This document shows positions 1 to 7,091 of a stretch of 42,212 bases of DNA, one piece after another. Source of the stretch: a virus; the IMG/VR virus record IMGVR_UViG_3300020152_000013, positions 1-42,212 of that record; one strand, 5' to 3'. How positions within the stretch are numbered: position 1 is the stretch's first letter; every line of letters starts with the position of its first letter. Position numbers and translations under genes: made by a program. Below the pieces are notes generated by a model that worked only from the letters and a program-made list of their open reading frames with translations, searched no databases and was not told the origin of the DNA.

Positions 1-120
1 ACGCCGCTCTGCTGCAACCCCGACCACCTGAGCGTCGGCACTCAGAAGGCCAACCTCCGAGAGATGGGGGCCAAGGGCCGGCAATGGAAAACTGTGGAGA
101 AGAACCGTGCAACAGTCTGA
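1..120 (+). CDS. C-terminal end of HNH endonuclease (5' part at the other end of the window)
   Basis: Frame 1 opens in the middle of a protein reading TPLCCNPDHLSVGTQ and stops with TGA at 118-120. It is the same sequence as the last 40 codons of the HNH gene at 41780-42205, because the window ends overlap. The CNPDHL motif is the N-H part of an HNH active site. It should be counted once, not as a second gene. Confidence 0.9.
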   Translation, partial: TPLCCNPDHLSVGTQKANLREMGAKGRQWKTVEKNRATV

Positions 121-127
121 AAGCATC
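1..127. repeat. Direct terminal redundancy, copy 1 (identical to 42086-42212)
   Basis: The first 127 bases are identical to the last 127 bases of the window, starting ACGCCGCTCT and ending GAAAGCATC. One HNH gene and the start of the ERF gene run through the repeat without interruption when the ends are joined. An exact overlap of 127 bases is the usual signature of a circular assembly made with k=127, so I read it as a closed or circularly permuted genome of 42,085 bp rather than as a biological terminal repeat. Confidence 0.95.
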
Positions 128-823
128 ATCGCTCTGGCGCCGGCCCTTGTCGCCGCGCTTGCCGAGGTTGGTGGTGTGCGCAAGGACGCGCGCAACCCCC
201 ATTTCAAGAACGACTACGCCTCGCTGGAGGCTGTGTCCGAGGCGACCCGCCCCATCCTCGCCAAGCACGGGCTCGGCGTCATCCAGGGGCCGGGCGACTT
301 CGACGGCAAGGCGCTCTCCGTCACCACCCGCATCTTGCACACCAGCGGCGAGTGGATCGAGAGCGTGGTTCAGATCCCGCTCAGCAAGGCCGACGCCCAA
401 GGCGCTGGCTCTGCCGTCACCTACGGCCGGCGCTACGCCCTGATGGCCATGCTCGGCGTGGCGCCCGTGGACGACGATGGCGAGGGGGCTGTGCAACGAC
501 ACGCCCAGCCGACGCCCGCGCCCGTCCCGCTGGGCGGCGGCCGTGACACCGGCTGCGGAGAGCCCGGCGGCAAGGACTGGTGGGGCTGCTCCGGTCCCGG
601 CCTCCCCGCCCGTCAGGCGGCTGCGCAGGGCCTGAACCTCAAGTTTGACGAGCTGCGCCACGCCTTCTCCGACGTGCCCACGACGCAGGGCTGGAAAGAC
701 CTGTGCCGCGAGAACAACGCCGCCATCGCGACCATGCCCAAGGCGTGGCGCACCATCCTTCGGGCCGAAGCCGACCTTCGCGCCGAAGAACTCGGAATCT
801 CCAACGAAAAGGCCGCCGCATGA
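107..823 (+). CDS. ERF-family single-strand annealing recombinase
   Basis: The 238-aa product starts at a GTG inside the 3' end of the HNH gene (14-bp overlap), with GGAG about 7 bases upstream. The N-terminal two thirds match the ERF family: a helical start (ESIIALAPALVAALAEVGG), the NPHFKNDYASLE segment, and the conserved GSAVTYGRRYALMAMLGV block near residues 101-118 followed by DDDGEGA. ERF proteins anneal complementary single strands during phage recombination and genome circularisation. The C-terminal third is variable. An SSB-like protein follows, the usual partner. The family call is firm; the exact role here is inferred. Confidence 0.9.
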   Translation: MQQSESIIALAPALVAALAEVGGVRKDARNPHFKNDYASLEAVSEATRPILAKHGLGVIQGPGDFDGKALSVTTRILHTSGEWIESVVQIPLSKADAQGAGSAVTYGRRYALMAMLGVAPVDDDGEGAVQRHAQPTPAPVPLGGGRDTGCGEPGGKDWWGCSGPGLPARQAAAQGLNLKFDELRHAFSDVPTTQGWKDLCRENNAAIATMPKAWRTILRAEADLRAEELGISNEKAAA

Positions 824-1128
824 CTACCTTCGTTAACAAGCCGGGCCTCGGCACGATCTTCCCGAACCGCGACAAGAAGGGCGATAACCACCCCGACATC
901 AAGGGCTCGATCACCCTGAACGATGGCCAGGTCGTGAACTTCGCCGGGTGGCGCAAGGCCGACAAGAACGGCGGCACCTACTACTCGCTGAAGCAGGACA
1001 AGCCCCGCGGCGGCGACGCCATGGACGACTTTCGTCAGGGAGGTTCTGCGGGCGTGGCCGACAGCCGAGGTTCGCTGGACGACATCGGGGACGACATTCC
1101 GTTCATCTCGAACCGCAGCGTGTGGTGA
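820..1128 (+). CDS. Small ssDNA-binding-like protein with SSB-type acidic tail
   Basis: The 102-aa product starts at an ATG overlapping the ERF stop by 4 bases. The core (GSITLNDGQVVNFAGWRKAD then TYYSLKQ) looks like a small OB-type beta barrel, as in DUF736-like phage proteins. The C-terminal part is glycine-rich and acidic and carries DDIGDDIPF, nearly identical to the last residues of bacterial SSB (DDDIPF). That tail normally recruits recombination and replication partners. Here seven residues (ISNRSVW) follow it. Position next to ERF supports an SSB role. Fold and role are inferred from motif and context. Confidence 0.6.
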   Translation: MTTFVNKPGLGTIFPNRDKKGDNHPDIKGSITLNDGQVVNFAGWRKADKNGGTYYSLKQDKPRGGDAMDDFRQGGSAGVADSRGSLDDIGDDIPFISNRSVW

Positions 1129-1568
1129 TGTCGGAGCGCCCGCCCATGCAGATGGTCCGGCGAGGGTCGTTCCTCGCGCCGGTCGCGCCGCTTGACAGTG
1201 ACCAACTGTCGAAGCTGCCGGTCGGCAAGCCGCTCGCCGTCCGTGTGACGCGGGCGCGCTCGGTGCCGCAACTACGCCTCTACTGGTCCATGCTTGGACT
1301 GGTCGCGGAGAACCTGGACCAGCCCATCACCGACGACGACCTGCACGAGTGGGTCAAGGGCAAGCTGGGCTACGCCGCGCCGGTGAAGCAGCGCAACGGC
1401 GAGGTGGTCAACGTCACCCGGTCCATCGCCTTCGACAAGATGGATCAGCAGTCGTTCCAAGCCTTCTTCGACAAGGCCAAGGCGCTGCTCGTTGAGCACA
1501 TCATCCCCGGCCTTGAGAGCGAGGCGCTGGAGCGTGAAGCCCGCGCCATGCTCGGGGAGGCTGCGTGA
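1128..1568 (+). CDS. NinB-like phage recombination-associated protein
   Basis: The ATG at 1128 shares a base with the previous stop (TGATG). The 146-aa product has the layout of NinB/YbcN-like proteins: a first strand pair ending in PLAVRVTRARSVPQLRLYW, a helical middle (DDDLHEWVKGKLGY), a short hairpin (NGEVVNVTRSIAFDKMD) and a final long helix. Proteins of this group sit in lambdoid recombination regions and bind single-stranded DNA. Its place between ERF/SSB and a methyltransferase fits. The family match is by eye and moderate. Confidence 0.5.
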   Translation: MSERPPMQMVRRGSFLAPVAPLDSDQLSKLPVGKPLAVRVTRARSVPQLRLYWSMLGLVAENLDQPITDDDLHEWVKGKLGYAAPVKQRNGEVVNVTRSIAFDKMDQQSFQAFFDKAKALLVEHIIPGLESEALEREARAMLGEAA

Positions 1569-1621
1569 TGTGCGCTCAGAACGCCGTGGTGTTCAGCGAT
1601 ACGGAAGAGAGGGCGGCGTGA
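1568..1621 (+). CDS. Possible 17-residue leader ORF ahead of the methyltransferase
   Basis: An ATG overlapping the preceding stop (TGATG at 1566-1570) opens 17 codons ending in a TGA that overlaps the methyltransferase start. The start/stop overlaps on both sides are what a translationally coupled gene would show, and the ORF accounts for a gap that would otherwise be untranslated. The peptide (MCAQNAVVFSDTEERAA) has no recognisable motif. It may equally be chance. Confidence 0.25.
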   Translation: MCAQNAVVFSDTEERAA

Positions 1622-2301
1622 TGCGCATCCTTGACCTGTTCTGCTGCGCCGGGGGCGCCGGCATGGGCTACCACCAGGCCGGGTTCGAGGTCGTCGGCGT
1701 CGATCTTAACCCGCAACCCCGCTACCCGTTCGCCTTCATCCAGCACGACGCGCTGACGCTCGACATGCGGTTCCTGCGCTCGTTCGACGCGATCCATGCC
1801 TCGCCACCCTGTCAGGGCTACAGCGAAATGCGCCACGCGCCGGGGGCCGTTGGCGCACCCATGCTCATCGACGAGACGCGTGCGTTGCTGGAGGCAACCG
1901 GCCTTCCGTGGGTGATTGAGAACGTCGAGGGCGCCGCATGGGCGATGCGCGCTCCCATCACCCTGTGCGGCTCGATGTTCGGCTTGGGGGCGCAAGGCTG
2001 TCGCCTCCAACGTCACCGGCTGTTCGAGAGCAACGTGTCGCTGTCGGCCCCGCACTGCAACCACGACGACGCGCCCGTGATCGGCGTCTACGGCGGACAC
2101 GCTCGGAAGCGCGCGGCCAAGGCCGGCGGCCGGGGCACCCGCGACGTTTGGGAGGGCGGACACAGGGCCGCGGCATCCGAGGCGCTGGGCATCGACTGGA
2201 TGACGCTGGCGGAGATGAGCGAGGCCATCCCGCCCGCCTTCACCCGCCACATCGGCAAGCAGCTTCTCGCGCACACCTCACGTCAGGCGGTCGCCGCATG
2301 A
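1621..2301 (+). CDS. Small DNA (cytosine-5) methyltransferase-like protein
   Basis: The 226-aa product shows C5-methyltransferase motifs: motif I DLFCCAGGAGMGY (residues 5-17), motif IV SPPCQGYS with the catalytic Cys at about 64, and motif VI ENV at about 100-102. The C-terminal AIPPAFTRHIGKQL resembles motif IX/X. Only about 100 residues separate motif VI from the C-terminus, so the target-recognition domain is much reduced compared with typical enzymes of 330 aa or more. Similar short proteins are common in phages. It may protect phage DNA from host restriction. The ATG follows GAGAGGG, and a GTG lies one codon earlier. No partner nuclease is visible. Confidence 0.8.
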   Translation: MRILDLFCCAGGAGMGYHQAGFEVVGVDLNPQPRYPFAFIQHDALTLDMRFLRSFDAIHASPPCQGYSEMRHAPGAVGAPMLIDETRALLEATGLPWVIENVEGAAWAMRAPITLCGSMFGLGAQGCRLQRHRLFESNVSLSAPHCNHDDAPVIGVYGGHARKRAAKAGGRGTRDVWEGGHRAAASEALGIDWMTLAEMSEAIPPAFTRHIGKQLLAHTSRQAVAA

Positions 2302-2750
2302 GCCTCACCCCCTCCGAACGGGCCGAGTTCCAGCGCCTCCGGGCGAAGAAGAACGCCCCTGCACGGGAAGCCCGCAAGATAGCCCGCAAGGCCATCGGCA
2401 AGCAGCACCGGGGCCGGGAGCGGGACAACGGCTATCTCGCCTACCTGCGCCGTCAGCCGTGCGCGGCGCGGCATCTGGGTGGCTGTGCTGGCCCCATCGA
2501 CCCCGCGCACATTCGCTACAACGACGGCCCCGACCGGCAGAACCCCGGCGGCGCGCGAAAAAATCACGACCACCACGCCAACCCGCTCTGCCGCGCGCAC
2601 CACGACGAACAGCACCGAGGCTCCGAACGGGCCTTCTGGGACCGCGTGGGAAAGGACGCCTACGCGACCGCTGCCGAACACTACGCAGCGTACCGCGGAA
2701 CAACCGCCCTGTCAGGGGCTGAAGCTATGGAAGGAGAAGGTCGTGGGTGA
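2298..2750 (+). CDS. HNH-type / DUF968-like metal-binding protein
   Basis: The ATG overlaps the methyltransferase stop by 4 bases. The basic N-terminus (residues 1-45) precedes a Cys/His-rich core: a Cys near 55, HLGGCAGPIDPAHIRY, then HHANPLCRAHHDEQH. The H...C..HH pattern followed by an amphipathic helix matches the putative HNHc nuclease/DUF968 proteins of phage recombination regions (NinG neighbours). It may cleave branched or structured DNA during recombination. Length 150 aa. The metal-binding core is clear; the activity is inferred. Confidence 0.65.
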   Translation: MSLTPSERAEFQRLRAKKNAPAREARKIARKAIGKQHRGRERDNGYLAYLRRQPCAARHLGGCAGPIDPAHIRYNDGPDRQNPGGARKNHDHHANPLCRAHHDEQHRGSERAFWDRVGKDAYATAAEHYAAYRGTTALSGAEAMEGEGRG

Positions 2751-3045
2751 GTCCGCCGAATGGGCCATCGTTCGTGATGATCGCTGGATAGACCCGCGAC
2801 ACGCCGCCGTGCGCTTGGTTCGCACCACGGCCCACACGGCATTCTTTCAGGGGCGCCATGAGGAAAAGCGCACTCGACTCAAGAACGTCATGGCGCGCGG
2901 CATCACTGAGGCCGAAGCCAAGGCCGCGGCCGACGAGCTGAGAAGTTCGCGGGAACTGGCGGACCAGGAGCAGCGCGAGGCCGCGCAGCGACACGCCGAC
3001 CGTGTGCTGGCGATTATGGAAAAGCTGAAGGAGCCGCGCGCATGA
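2743..3045 (+). CDS. Hypothetical early protein, helical C-terminus
   Basis: A GTG start at 2743 follows a strong AAGGAGAAGG site and overlaps the previous gene by 8 bases. The 100-aa product has a mixed N-terminal half and a long charged helix from about residue 50 to the end (alternating A/E/R/Q), probably a coiled coil. I do not recognise it. The stop overlaps the next ATG (ATGA), so it is part of the early operon. Confidence 0.7.
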   Translation: MGESAEWAIVRDDRWIDPRHAAVRLVRTTAHTAFFQGRHEEKRTRLKNVMARGITEAEAKAAADELRSSRELADQEQREAAQRHADRVLAIMEKLKEPRA

Positions 3046-3677
3046 CCATCCCCCTCTCAGAACAACAACAGGAAGCGCCTACGGGGGCTCATGGCGGCGA
3101 AGCCGACAGGAGCGAACCCAAAGCCGGGGGCGAGACACTACGGGAGAGGGTGGCGGAGACCCTGTGGAACCGACAGCGCGACCGACTGCGAGGCTTCCAC
3201 GGCCGCCGCATCATGCCCAACTGGCGCGCCACAATGCCTGAGGAACGCGAGCCCTGCCTTGGGGACGCCGACGCCATCCTCGCCCTTCTCCCCCCTCCCG
3301 TACCAAGGAAAGTGGAAGAGGCGCTGACCGAGGCGAGGGTCTTGGCGGCCAAGCTTATCGAGGAATGCATCTGGCCTACATCAGCCGGGCGCGTCTTGGC
3401 CCAAGTCGATGCCGCCCTCTCCACCCTCTCCGCCCTCCGCCAGCCCTCTGCGCTGGACAACGCTAGGACGCCCGGCCATCCCGACGCCTATCTGAACGCC
3501 CTGCTCGATTACACGTCTGGCTTCTACGCCTCCGCCATCGCCCACGGCATGAAAGCGGGACCGGCGGCCGATGCTGTTCAGCACGTCGAGCGCGCAGCTC
3601 GTGGACTTCACGCCCTGGCTCTCGCCGCCCAGCCCTCTGCGCTGGACAGTGGTGATGGTGGGGAGGTGGGACGATGA
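3042..3677 (+). CDS. Hypothetical protein, 211 aa
   Basis: The start overlaps the previous stop (ATGA). The first 40 residues are polar and probably disordered. The middle contains DADAILALLPPP, a phrase common in alphaproteobacterial phage proteins of unknown function. The second half is helical and alanine-rich. A short phrase QPSALD occurs twice, near residues 134 and 197, with near-identical DNA under it, suggesting a small internal duplication. Function unknown. Confidence 0.65.
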   Translation: MTIPLSEQQQEAPTGAHGGEADRSEPKAGGETLRERVAETLWNRQRDRLRGFHGRRIMPNWRATMPEEREPCLGDADAILALLPPPVPRKVEEALTEARVLAAKLIEECIWPTSAGRVLAQVDAALSTLSALRQPSALDNARTPGHPDAYLNALLDYTSGFYASAIAHGMKAGPAADAVQHVERAARGLHALALAAQPSALDSGDGGEVGR

Positions 3678-3994
3678 GCGCCCCGCCGCTGATCTACGCG
3701 CCAGCGCCGTGCCCGCGCTGTGGGGCTGCGACGGCCGCCTTGGCGGAAACGCTTTGCCGCCCCTCACAGGACGAAACGGGCGAGTACGACTGCCCGGGCG
3801 GTGAGCCTGACAATCAGGGTCGGTTGCTTCAGCCGACACCGGAGAGCATCGCGGCGCTGGATCATTGGATCGACACCGATCCGACAGTGCAGCGTGAGAT
3901 TGCCGCACATGATGCGTGGGCAGTCGCTGAAAACGCCCGCCTCTCCCTCGCCACCCCTTCCCCTACTCCTGCTGCGGGAGGGGACAATGGCTGA
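3674..3994 (+). CDS. Hypothetical protein with CxxC at N-terminus
   Basis: The 106-aa product starts at an ATG overlapping the previous stop. PCPRCGAAT near residue 13, with later cysteines at about 28 and 40, could make a small zinc-ribbon-like knuckle. The rest (PTPESIAALDHWIDTDPTVQ) is helical and acidic. I do not recognise it. It belongs to the chain of overlapping early genes. Confidence 0.6.
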   Translation: MSAPPLIYAPAPCPRCGAATAALAETLCRPSQDETGEYDCPGGEPDNQGRLLQPTPESIAALDHWIDTDPTVQREIAAHDAWAVAENARLSLATPSPTPAAGGDNG

Positions 3995-4553
3995 CCTTCA
4001 AGGGATCAGGGAGCGGGCGGGATGGCTCGCCGTGTTCGCGGAAACGTCGTTCCAGTCCAAAGACGACAAGGACCGCATCCTTCAGTGCGCCGACCAAGAC
4101 ATCCCCGCCCTGCTGGAAGAGGTGGAGAGGCTGAGGGCTGAGCGCCTGAGCCGCTTCTACCGAACGCACCGTGTGAAGGGACATAGCCATTCGACGGCCT
4201 GCACGATATGGGGCGACGACGGACAAGGGACGACACGCGAGGGTTGGACTCAGCGCGCCAGTGGCGAAGGGTTGCCGTGCAATTGCGGAGCACTGGAGAA
4301 CTACCAGCGCTCCCGAGCCGAAGCCGCAGAAGCCCAGGTATCCCGTCTAAGGGAGGGGTTGGAGGCGCTTGTCGGCGAGCCGAACGAGGGCGGCGAGATG
4401 GTGTGGTTCGACCACGAGTGGCAGCGATTCCGTGATGTCGCCCGCTCCCTTCTCTCCACCATGGAGCCGCGAAATCAAGAGTTTAGTCCGGTCGCTGGCG
4501 CTTCCCCGTCACTCGCCAATGAGCCTGCGACAGACCGAGAGGTGGGGGAATGA
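3987..4553 (+). CDS. Hypothetical protein, 188 aa, with helical segments
   Basis: The start at 3987 follows GGGAGGGG and overlaps the preceding gene by 8 bases. The N-terminal helix and IPALLEEVERLRAERL (about residues 39-54) look like a short coiled coil. A Cys pair (CNCG near residue 98) precedes a second coiled segment (YQRSRAEAAEAQVSRLREGLE). This arrangement recurs in unrecognised alphaproteobacterial phage proteins. Function unknown. Confidence 0.6.
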   Translation: MADLQGIRERAGWLAVFAETSFQSKDDKDRILQCADQDIPALLEEVERLRAERLSRFYRTHRVKGHSHSTACTIWGDDGQGTTREGWTQRASGEGLPCNCGALENYQRSRAEAAEAQVSRLREGLEALVGEPNEGGEMVWFDHEWQRFRDVARSLLSTMEPRNQEFSPVAGASPSLANEPATDREVGE

Positions 4554-4882
4554 GCGACTATCGTTTCTGCCGCACCTGCGACACGTACCGTTGGCGCGGC
4601 CACACCTGCTATCCGATGTACGAGTGCCGCGCCTCCGACGCCATGGGCGGCGACGACGACCGCTGGACCCCCGTTAACGCCTACGACGAGGAGGCCGCCG
4701 CCGCGCGGTTCGTGGAGGAGTACGATGAGGGCGGCGATTATCCGTACCTGTCGGCCGGGTCTGGCGAGGTGCTGGTGCGCCGCGGCGACGAGCGCTGGTC
4801 CGTATTCATCGAGGCTGAGAGCCGCCCGCACTACAGCGCCCGCTCGATGCCCCAACCCATCACCCAGGAGGACAGCGCGTGA
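4550..4882 (+). CDS. Hypothetical acidic protein with N-terminal Cys/His cluster
   Basis: The ATG overlaps the previous stop by 4 bases. The N-terminus reads FCRTCDTYRWRGHTCYPMYEC, with cysteines at about 7, 10, 20 and 26 that could bind a metal ion. The rest is strongly acidic (NAYDEEAAAARFVEEYDEGG) and ends in a beta-rich segment. It directly precedes the excisionase-like gene and overlaps it by 4 bases. Function unknown; an acidic single-domain protein could be a DNA mimic, but nothing proves that. Confidence 0.6.
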   Translation: MSDYRFCRTCDTYRWRGHTCYPMYECRASDAMGGDDDRWTPVNAYDEEAAAARFVEEYDEGGDYPYLSAGSGEVLVRRGDERWSVFIEAESRPHYSARSMPQPITQEDSA

Positions 4883-5055
4883 GTGAGAAGCTGGCCTATA
4901 ACGTCCGCGAGGCCGCAGAGGCGGCAGGCGTCAGCGAGGCGACGGTCTGGCGCGCCCTGCAATCCGGCAAGCTCAAGAAGGTCAAGTGGGGCGGGCGCAC
5001 GCTCATCCCTGCGGAGAGCCTTCGGGGGCTGCTGGGCGGTCCGGCGGCCGCGTGA
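4879..5055 (+). CDS. Excisionase / AlpA-like helix-turn-helix protein
   Basis: The GTG at 4879 overlaps the previous stop (GTGA) and opens 58 codons. YNVREAAEAAGVSEATVWRALQSGKLKKVKWGGRTLIPAESLRG in two pieces is a MerR/excisionase-type winged helix: turn of the helix at AGVSEATVWRAL, then the wing GRTLIP. Such proteins bend attachment-site DNA and steer the integrase toward excision. It is the last gene of the early operon and its 3' end overlaps the convergent integrase gene by 53 bp, which supports the call. It could instead act only as a regulator. Confidence 0.75.
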   Translation: MSEKLAYNVREAAEAAGVSEATVWRALQSGKLKKVKWGGRTLIPAESLRGLLGGPAAA

Positions 5056-6184
5056 AGTCCGCCCACGCCTGCATGAGCAGCCGGCGCTTCTCCAACGCAT
5101 CGCCGCGCCGGTATGCCCGCTCCACGTCGTCGCCCACGGCGTGCGCCAGTGCGGCCTCCGCGACCTCGCGGGGATGGTCCGTGCAGTCGCCCGCCCAATC
5201 GCGGAACGAGGACCGGAACCCGTGAACCGTGTAGCCCGTCCCCTTCATCAGCTTGTCCATGGCGGCGTCGGACAGCTTGCCCTTGGGACCGGGGAACAGG
5301 AAGTCGTCGGGCTTGGGATGCAGGCGCACCAGATCCAGCACGGCGAGGCATTGCGGGGTCAGCGGGACGCGATGGTCCTTGAACGACTTCATGCGCGCCG
5401 CCGGGATCACCCACACCTCGCCCTGTATGTCGCCCCAGCGGGCGCTCAGCGTCATATCCTCCCGCGAGGCTGTCAGGATCGTCCATTCGAGCGCACGAGC
5501 CGAGAAGCCTTCGCGCGCCGTCAGGGACGCCATGAACGCCGGAACGCCCGCATAGGGCATCGCCGCCATGTGGCCGCGGGTGAGCTTGTCGCGCTTCGGG
5601 AGGATGTGCTGGAGGTGGCCGCGCCAGCGCGCCGGGTTCTCCCCCGTGCGGTATCCCTTGACGGCCGCCGCGTCGAGAACCTGTTCCAGCCGGTCGCGGA
5701 GCTTGCCCGCTGTCTCGGCCTTCGTCTTCCAGATCGGCTTGAGAACCTTCAGCACGGCTTCCGTGTCGATGCGGTCAACCGCTATCCCGCCGATGGCCTT
5801 GGCGTGCAGGGTGAAGGCCCGACGCCAGCCGCTGGCGGTGTTCTTGCCGCGCCACCCCGCCTCGCGCTCGGCGATGTAGGACTCGGCGAAGTCGGCAAGG
5901 GTCGGCACGCCCGCCTGCCGGGTGCGCGCGGCAATCGGGTCCACGCCCTGCGCCACCATCTTGCGGCAGCGTTCGGCGGCCTCGCGGGCCTCGGCGAGGG
6001 AGACGTTGAGCGCGGAGCCCAGCCCCATCTCCCGCCGCTTGCCGCGCCATTGAAAGTGGAAGCGCCAGCGTTTAGCCTGGTTCTCGTCCACGAACAGGTA
6101 GAGCCCCTGACCGTCGCTGTAGCGGCCGGGCTCTTTCAGGGTCTGGACCGTCCGAGCCGAGAGCTTGTTGACCTGCCGGGCCAT
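5003..6184 (-). CDS. int: P4-type tyrosine integrase
   Basis: The 393-aa product starts at the ATG at 6184 (MARQVNKLSART, the usual start of the family). The N-terminal DUF4102-like arm-binding domain (residues 1-95) is followed by a SAM-like core-binding domain and the catalytic domain with R241 (TASRED), K266, H321-x-x-R324 (HGFRSSFRDW), H348 and the nucleophile Y358 (ERAYRRGD). An in-frame GTG at 6214 would add ten residues, but that stretch contains two copies of GTGGGACG that look like binding sites, so ATG is preferred. The 3' end overlaps the excisionase-like gene convergently. It recombines attP with a host attB. Confidence 0.95.
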   Translation of the reverse strand: MARQVNKLSARTVQTLKEPGRYSDGQGLYLFVDENQAKRWRFHFQWRGKRREMGLGSALNVSLAEAREAAERCRKMVAQGVDPIAARTRQAGVPTLADFAESYIAEREAGWRGKNTASGWRRAFTLHAKAIGGIAVDRIDTEAVLKVLKPIWKTKAETAGKLRDRLEQVLDAAAVKGYRTGENPARWRGHLQHILPKRDKLTRGHMAAMPYAGVPAFMASLTAREGFSARALEWTILTASREDMTLSARWGDIQGEVWVIPAARMKSFKDHRVPLTPQCLAVLDLVRLHPKPDDFLFPGPKGKLSDAAMDKLMKGTGYTVHGFRSSFRDWAGDCTDHPREVAEAALAHAVGDDVERAYRRGDALEKRRLLMQAWADFTRPPDRPAAPEGSPQG

Positions 6185-6204
6185 CGTCCCACTTTCCGTC
6201 CCAC
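6185..6204. repeat. Integrase arm-site-like repeat pair 1 (CGTCCCAC x2)
   Basis: CGTCCCAC occurs at 6185-6192 and again at 6197-6204, a 12-bp period. The pair lies directly in front of the integrase ATG. An identically spaced and oriented pair lies at 6396-6415. Matched pairs flanking an attachment core are the pattern of integrase arm-type sites. Occupancy here would also repress integrase expression. Confidence 0.6.
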
Positions 6205-6395
6205 TGGCGAACACGCTTTTGCGTGCAATCGCGTGAGGGAACGTGATAGGATTAGGCTGAGAAACCGGGGCCTGACAAGGGCTTCTTGCGGTCGTGTGAA
6301 GGTGGTTGAGGTTGGGGGTCGCACCCTACCCGCGGAGCCAGCTCTCTTTCTGAGAGCCTTGCTTGATAAGGGTTTCAGCCCTCCCCGCCCTCGCA
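6205..6395. other. Candidate attP core region
   Basis: This non-coding stretch lies between the two arm-like repeat pairs. It contains a perfect inverted repeat GCTCTC-TTTCT-GAGAGC at 6341-6357, whose 6-bp arms and 5-bp centre resemble a tyrosine-recombinase crossover site. Just before it, the sequence ending CCCGCGGAGCCA at 6329-6340 resembles a tRNA 3' end only loosely, since the T-loop consensus is absent. The location next to int is strong evidence for attP; the exact core is not determined. Confidence 0.45.
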
Positions 6396-6415
6396 CGTCC
6401 CACACAACGTCCCAC
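6396..6415. repeat. Integrase arm-site-like repeat pair 2 (CGTCCCAC x2)
   Basis: CGTCCCAC at 6396-6403 and 6408-6415 repeats the 12-bp spacing and orientation of the pair at 6185-6204. It lies just upstream of the rightward gene at 6436, so it may also influence that gene's expression. Confidence 0.6.
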
Positions 6416-6435
6416 CACGGGGCAAGGAGACGGGT

Positions 6436-6630
6436 ATGAGCGATCCAGAGAAGATGGCCGATCAGCTTGAGCGCATCGCTACGGCGAGGGAGGCGCAGAA
6501 CCGGGATCTCGGCCGGACGGGCAACCAGTGGTCCCGGAAGCGCGAGATCGAATGGCGAGCCGCTCAAGTGATCCGAAAGCTCTTGCGTGGGCCTGAACCA
6601 CCCCACACGCGGACGGGAGATGAGGCATGA
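6436..6630 (+). CDS. Hypothetical protein, 64 aa
   Basis: The ATG follows AAGGAGACGGGT. The product is a short, charged, helical protein (ADQLERIATAREAQ, then REIEWRAAQVIRKLLRG). I do not recognise it. It is the first gene of a rightward cassette beside attP and overlaps the next gene by 4 bases. Confidence 0.6.
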   Translation: MSDPEKMADQLERIATAREAQNRDLGRTGNQWSRKREIEWRAAQVIRKLLRGPEPPHTRTGDEA

Positions 6631-6830
6631 GCGAGAAGCAGGCAAAGGGCAGCGCCCATGATGCCGATAGCCTTGAGGCACTAATCGAGCGCGCCCGCCA
6701 CCACGTCATGACGCCCGCTGAGCGCCGGGACCAGATGGTCTCGTTCGTCTACGGGATGCTCGACAGCAAGGACACCCGGTCCAAGGACGACATCCGCGCC
6801 ACGCTCGCCAAGCACTACGGTTGGGACTGA
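6627..6830 (+). CDS. Hypothetical phage protein, 67 aa
   Basis: The start overlaps the previous stop (ATGA). The core ALIERARHHVMTPAERRDQM followed by VSFVYGM is a phrase seen often in short proteins of alphaproteobacterial phages, of unknown function. It is followed by an untranslated stretch that includes a 12-codon ATG ORF at 6834-6872. Confidence 0.7.
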   Translation: MSEKQAKGSAHDADSLEALIERARHHVMTPAERRDQMVSFVYGMLDSKDTRSKDDIRATLAKHYGWD

Positions 6831-6881
6831 GCCATGCGCTCTGCCCTAGAGGCTGCTATCAAGGGGGGATGAGGAGAGAAG

Positions 6882-7091
6882 ATGGCGGAGCAGAGTGATC
6901 GCGGTCTGGATCTGCCGCTCATAGCGGAAGCCCCCGCCATCAAGCGCTTGGCCGCAACGCTGGCCAGCCCTGAGCTGCGGGCGCTAGCCGAGGCCGAAGC
7001 GCTCCGGCTCCGGGACCGCAACAAGCCGCTCATCAGGGAGCTGCGGGCGAACAACCGTCGGCTCGAAGCGGCTACGAAGTTCCTCGCATGA
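6882..7091 (+). CDS. Hypothetical helical protein, 69 aa
   Basis: The ATG at 6882 follows GGAGAGAAG. The product is almost entirely helical and rich in Ala, Leu and Arg (ASPELRALAEAEALRLRDRN), likely a short coiled coil. A 12-codon ORF (MNCYCGRSYEHL, 7088-7126) links its end to the next gene by start/stop overlaps. Function unknown. Confidence 0.55.
   Translation: MAEQSDRGLDLPLIAEAPAIKRLAATLASPELRALAEAEALRLRDRNKPLIRELRANNRRLEAATKFLA

Noticed and set aside
914-921. Further matches to CCCTGAAC (also at 18737-18744 and 41729-41736)
   Set aside because: They lie within genes and lack the upstream AACGC half, so they are expected by chance in a genome of this size and GC.
3666-3673. Extra GTGGGACG sites (also near 8016 and 41434)
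   Set aside because: Single copies inside genes without the 12-bp pairing seen at attP.
6312-6340. Possible tRNA 3' end in the attP region
   Set aside because: Only the CCA end and a GC-rich arm fit; the T-stem does not pair and the T-loop consensus is missing. It could still be a partial attB identity, but no tRNA is called.
4883-6439. 518-aa plus-strand ORF over the integrase gene
   Set aside because: It is the mirror of the integrase in high-GC DNA; the integrase has all catalytic residues.
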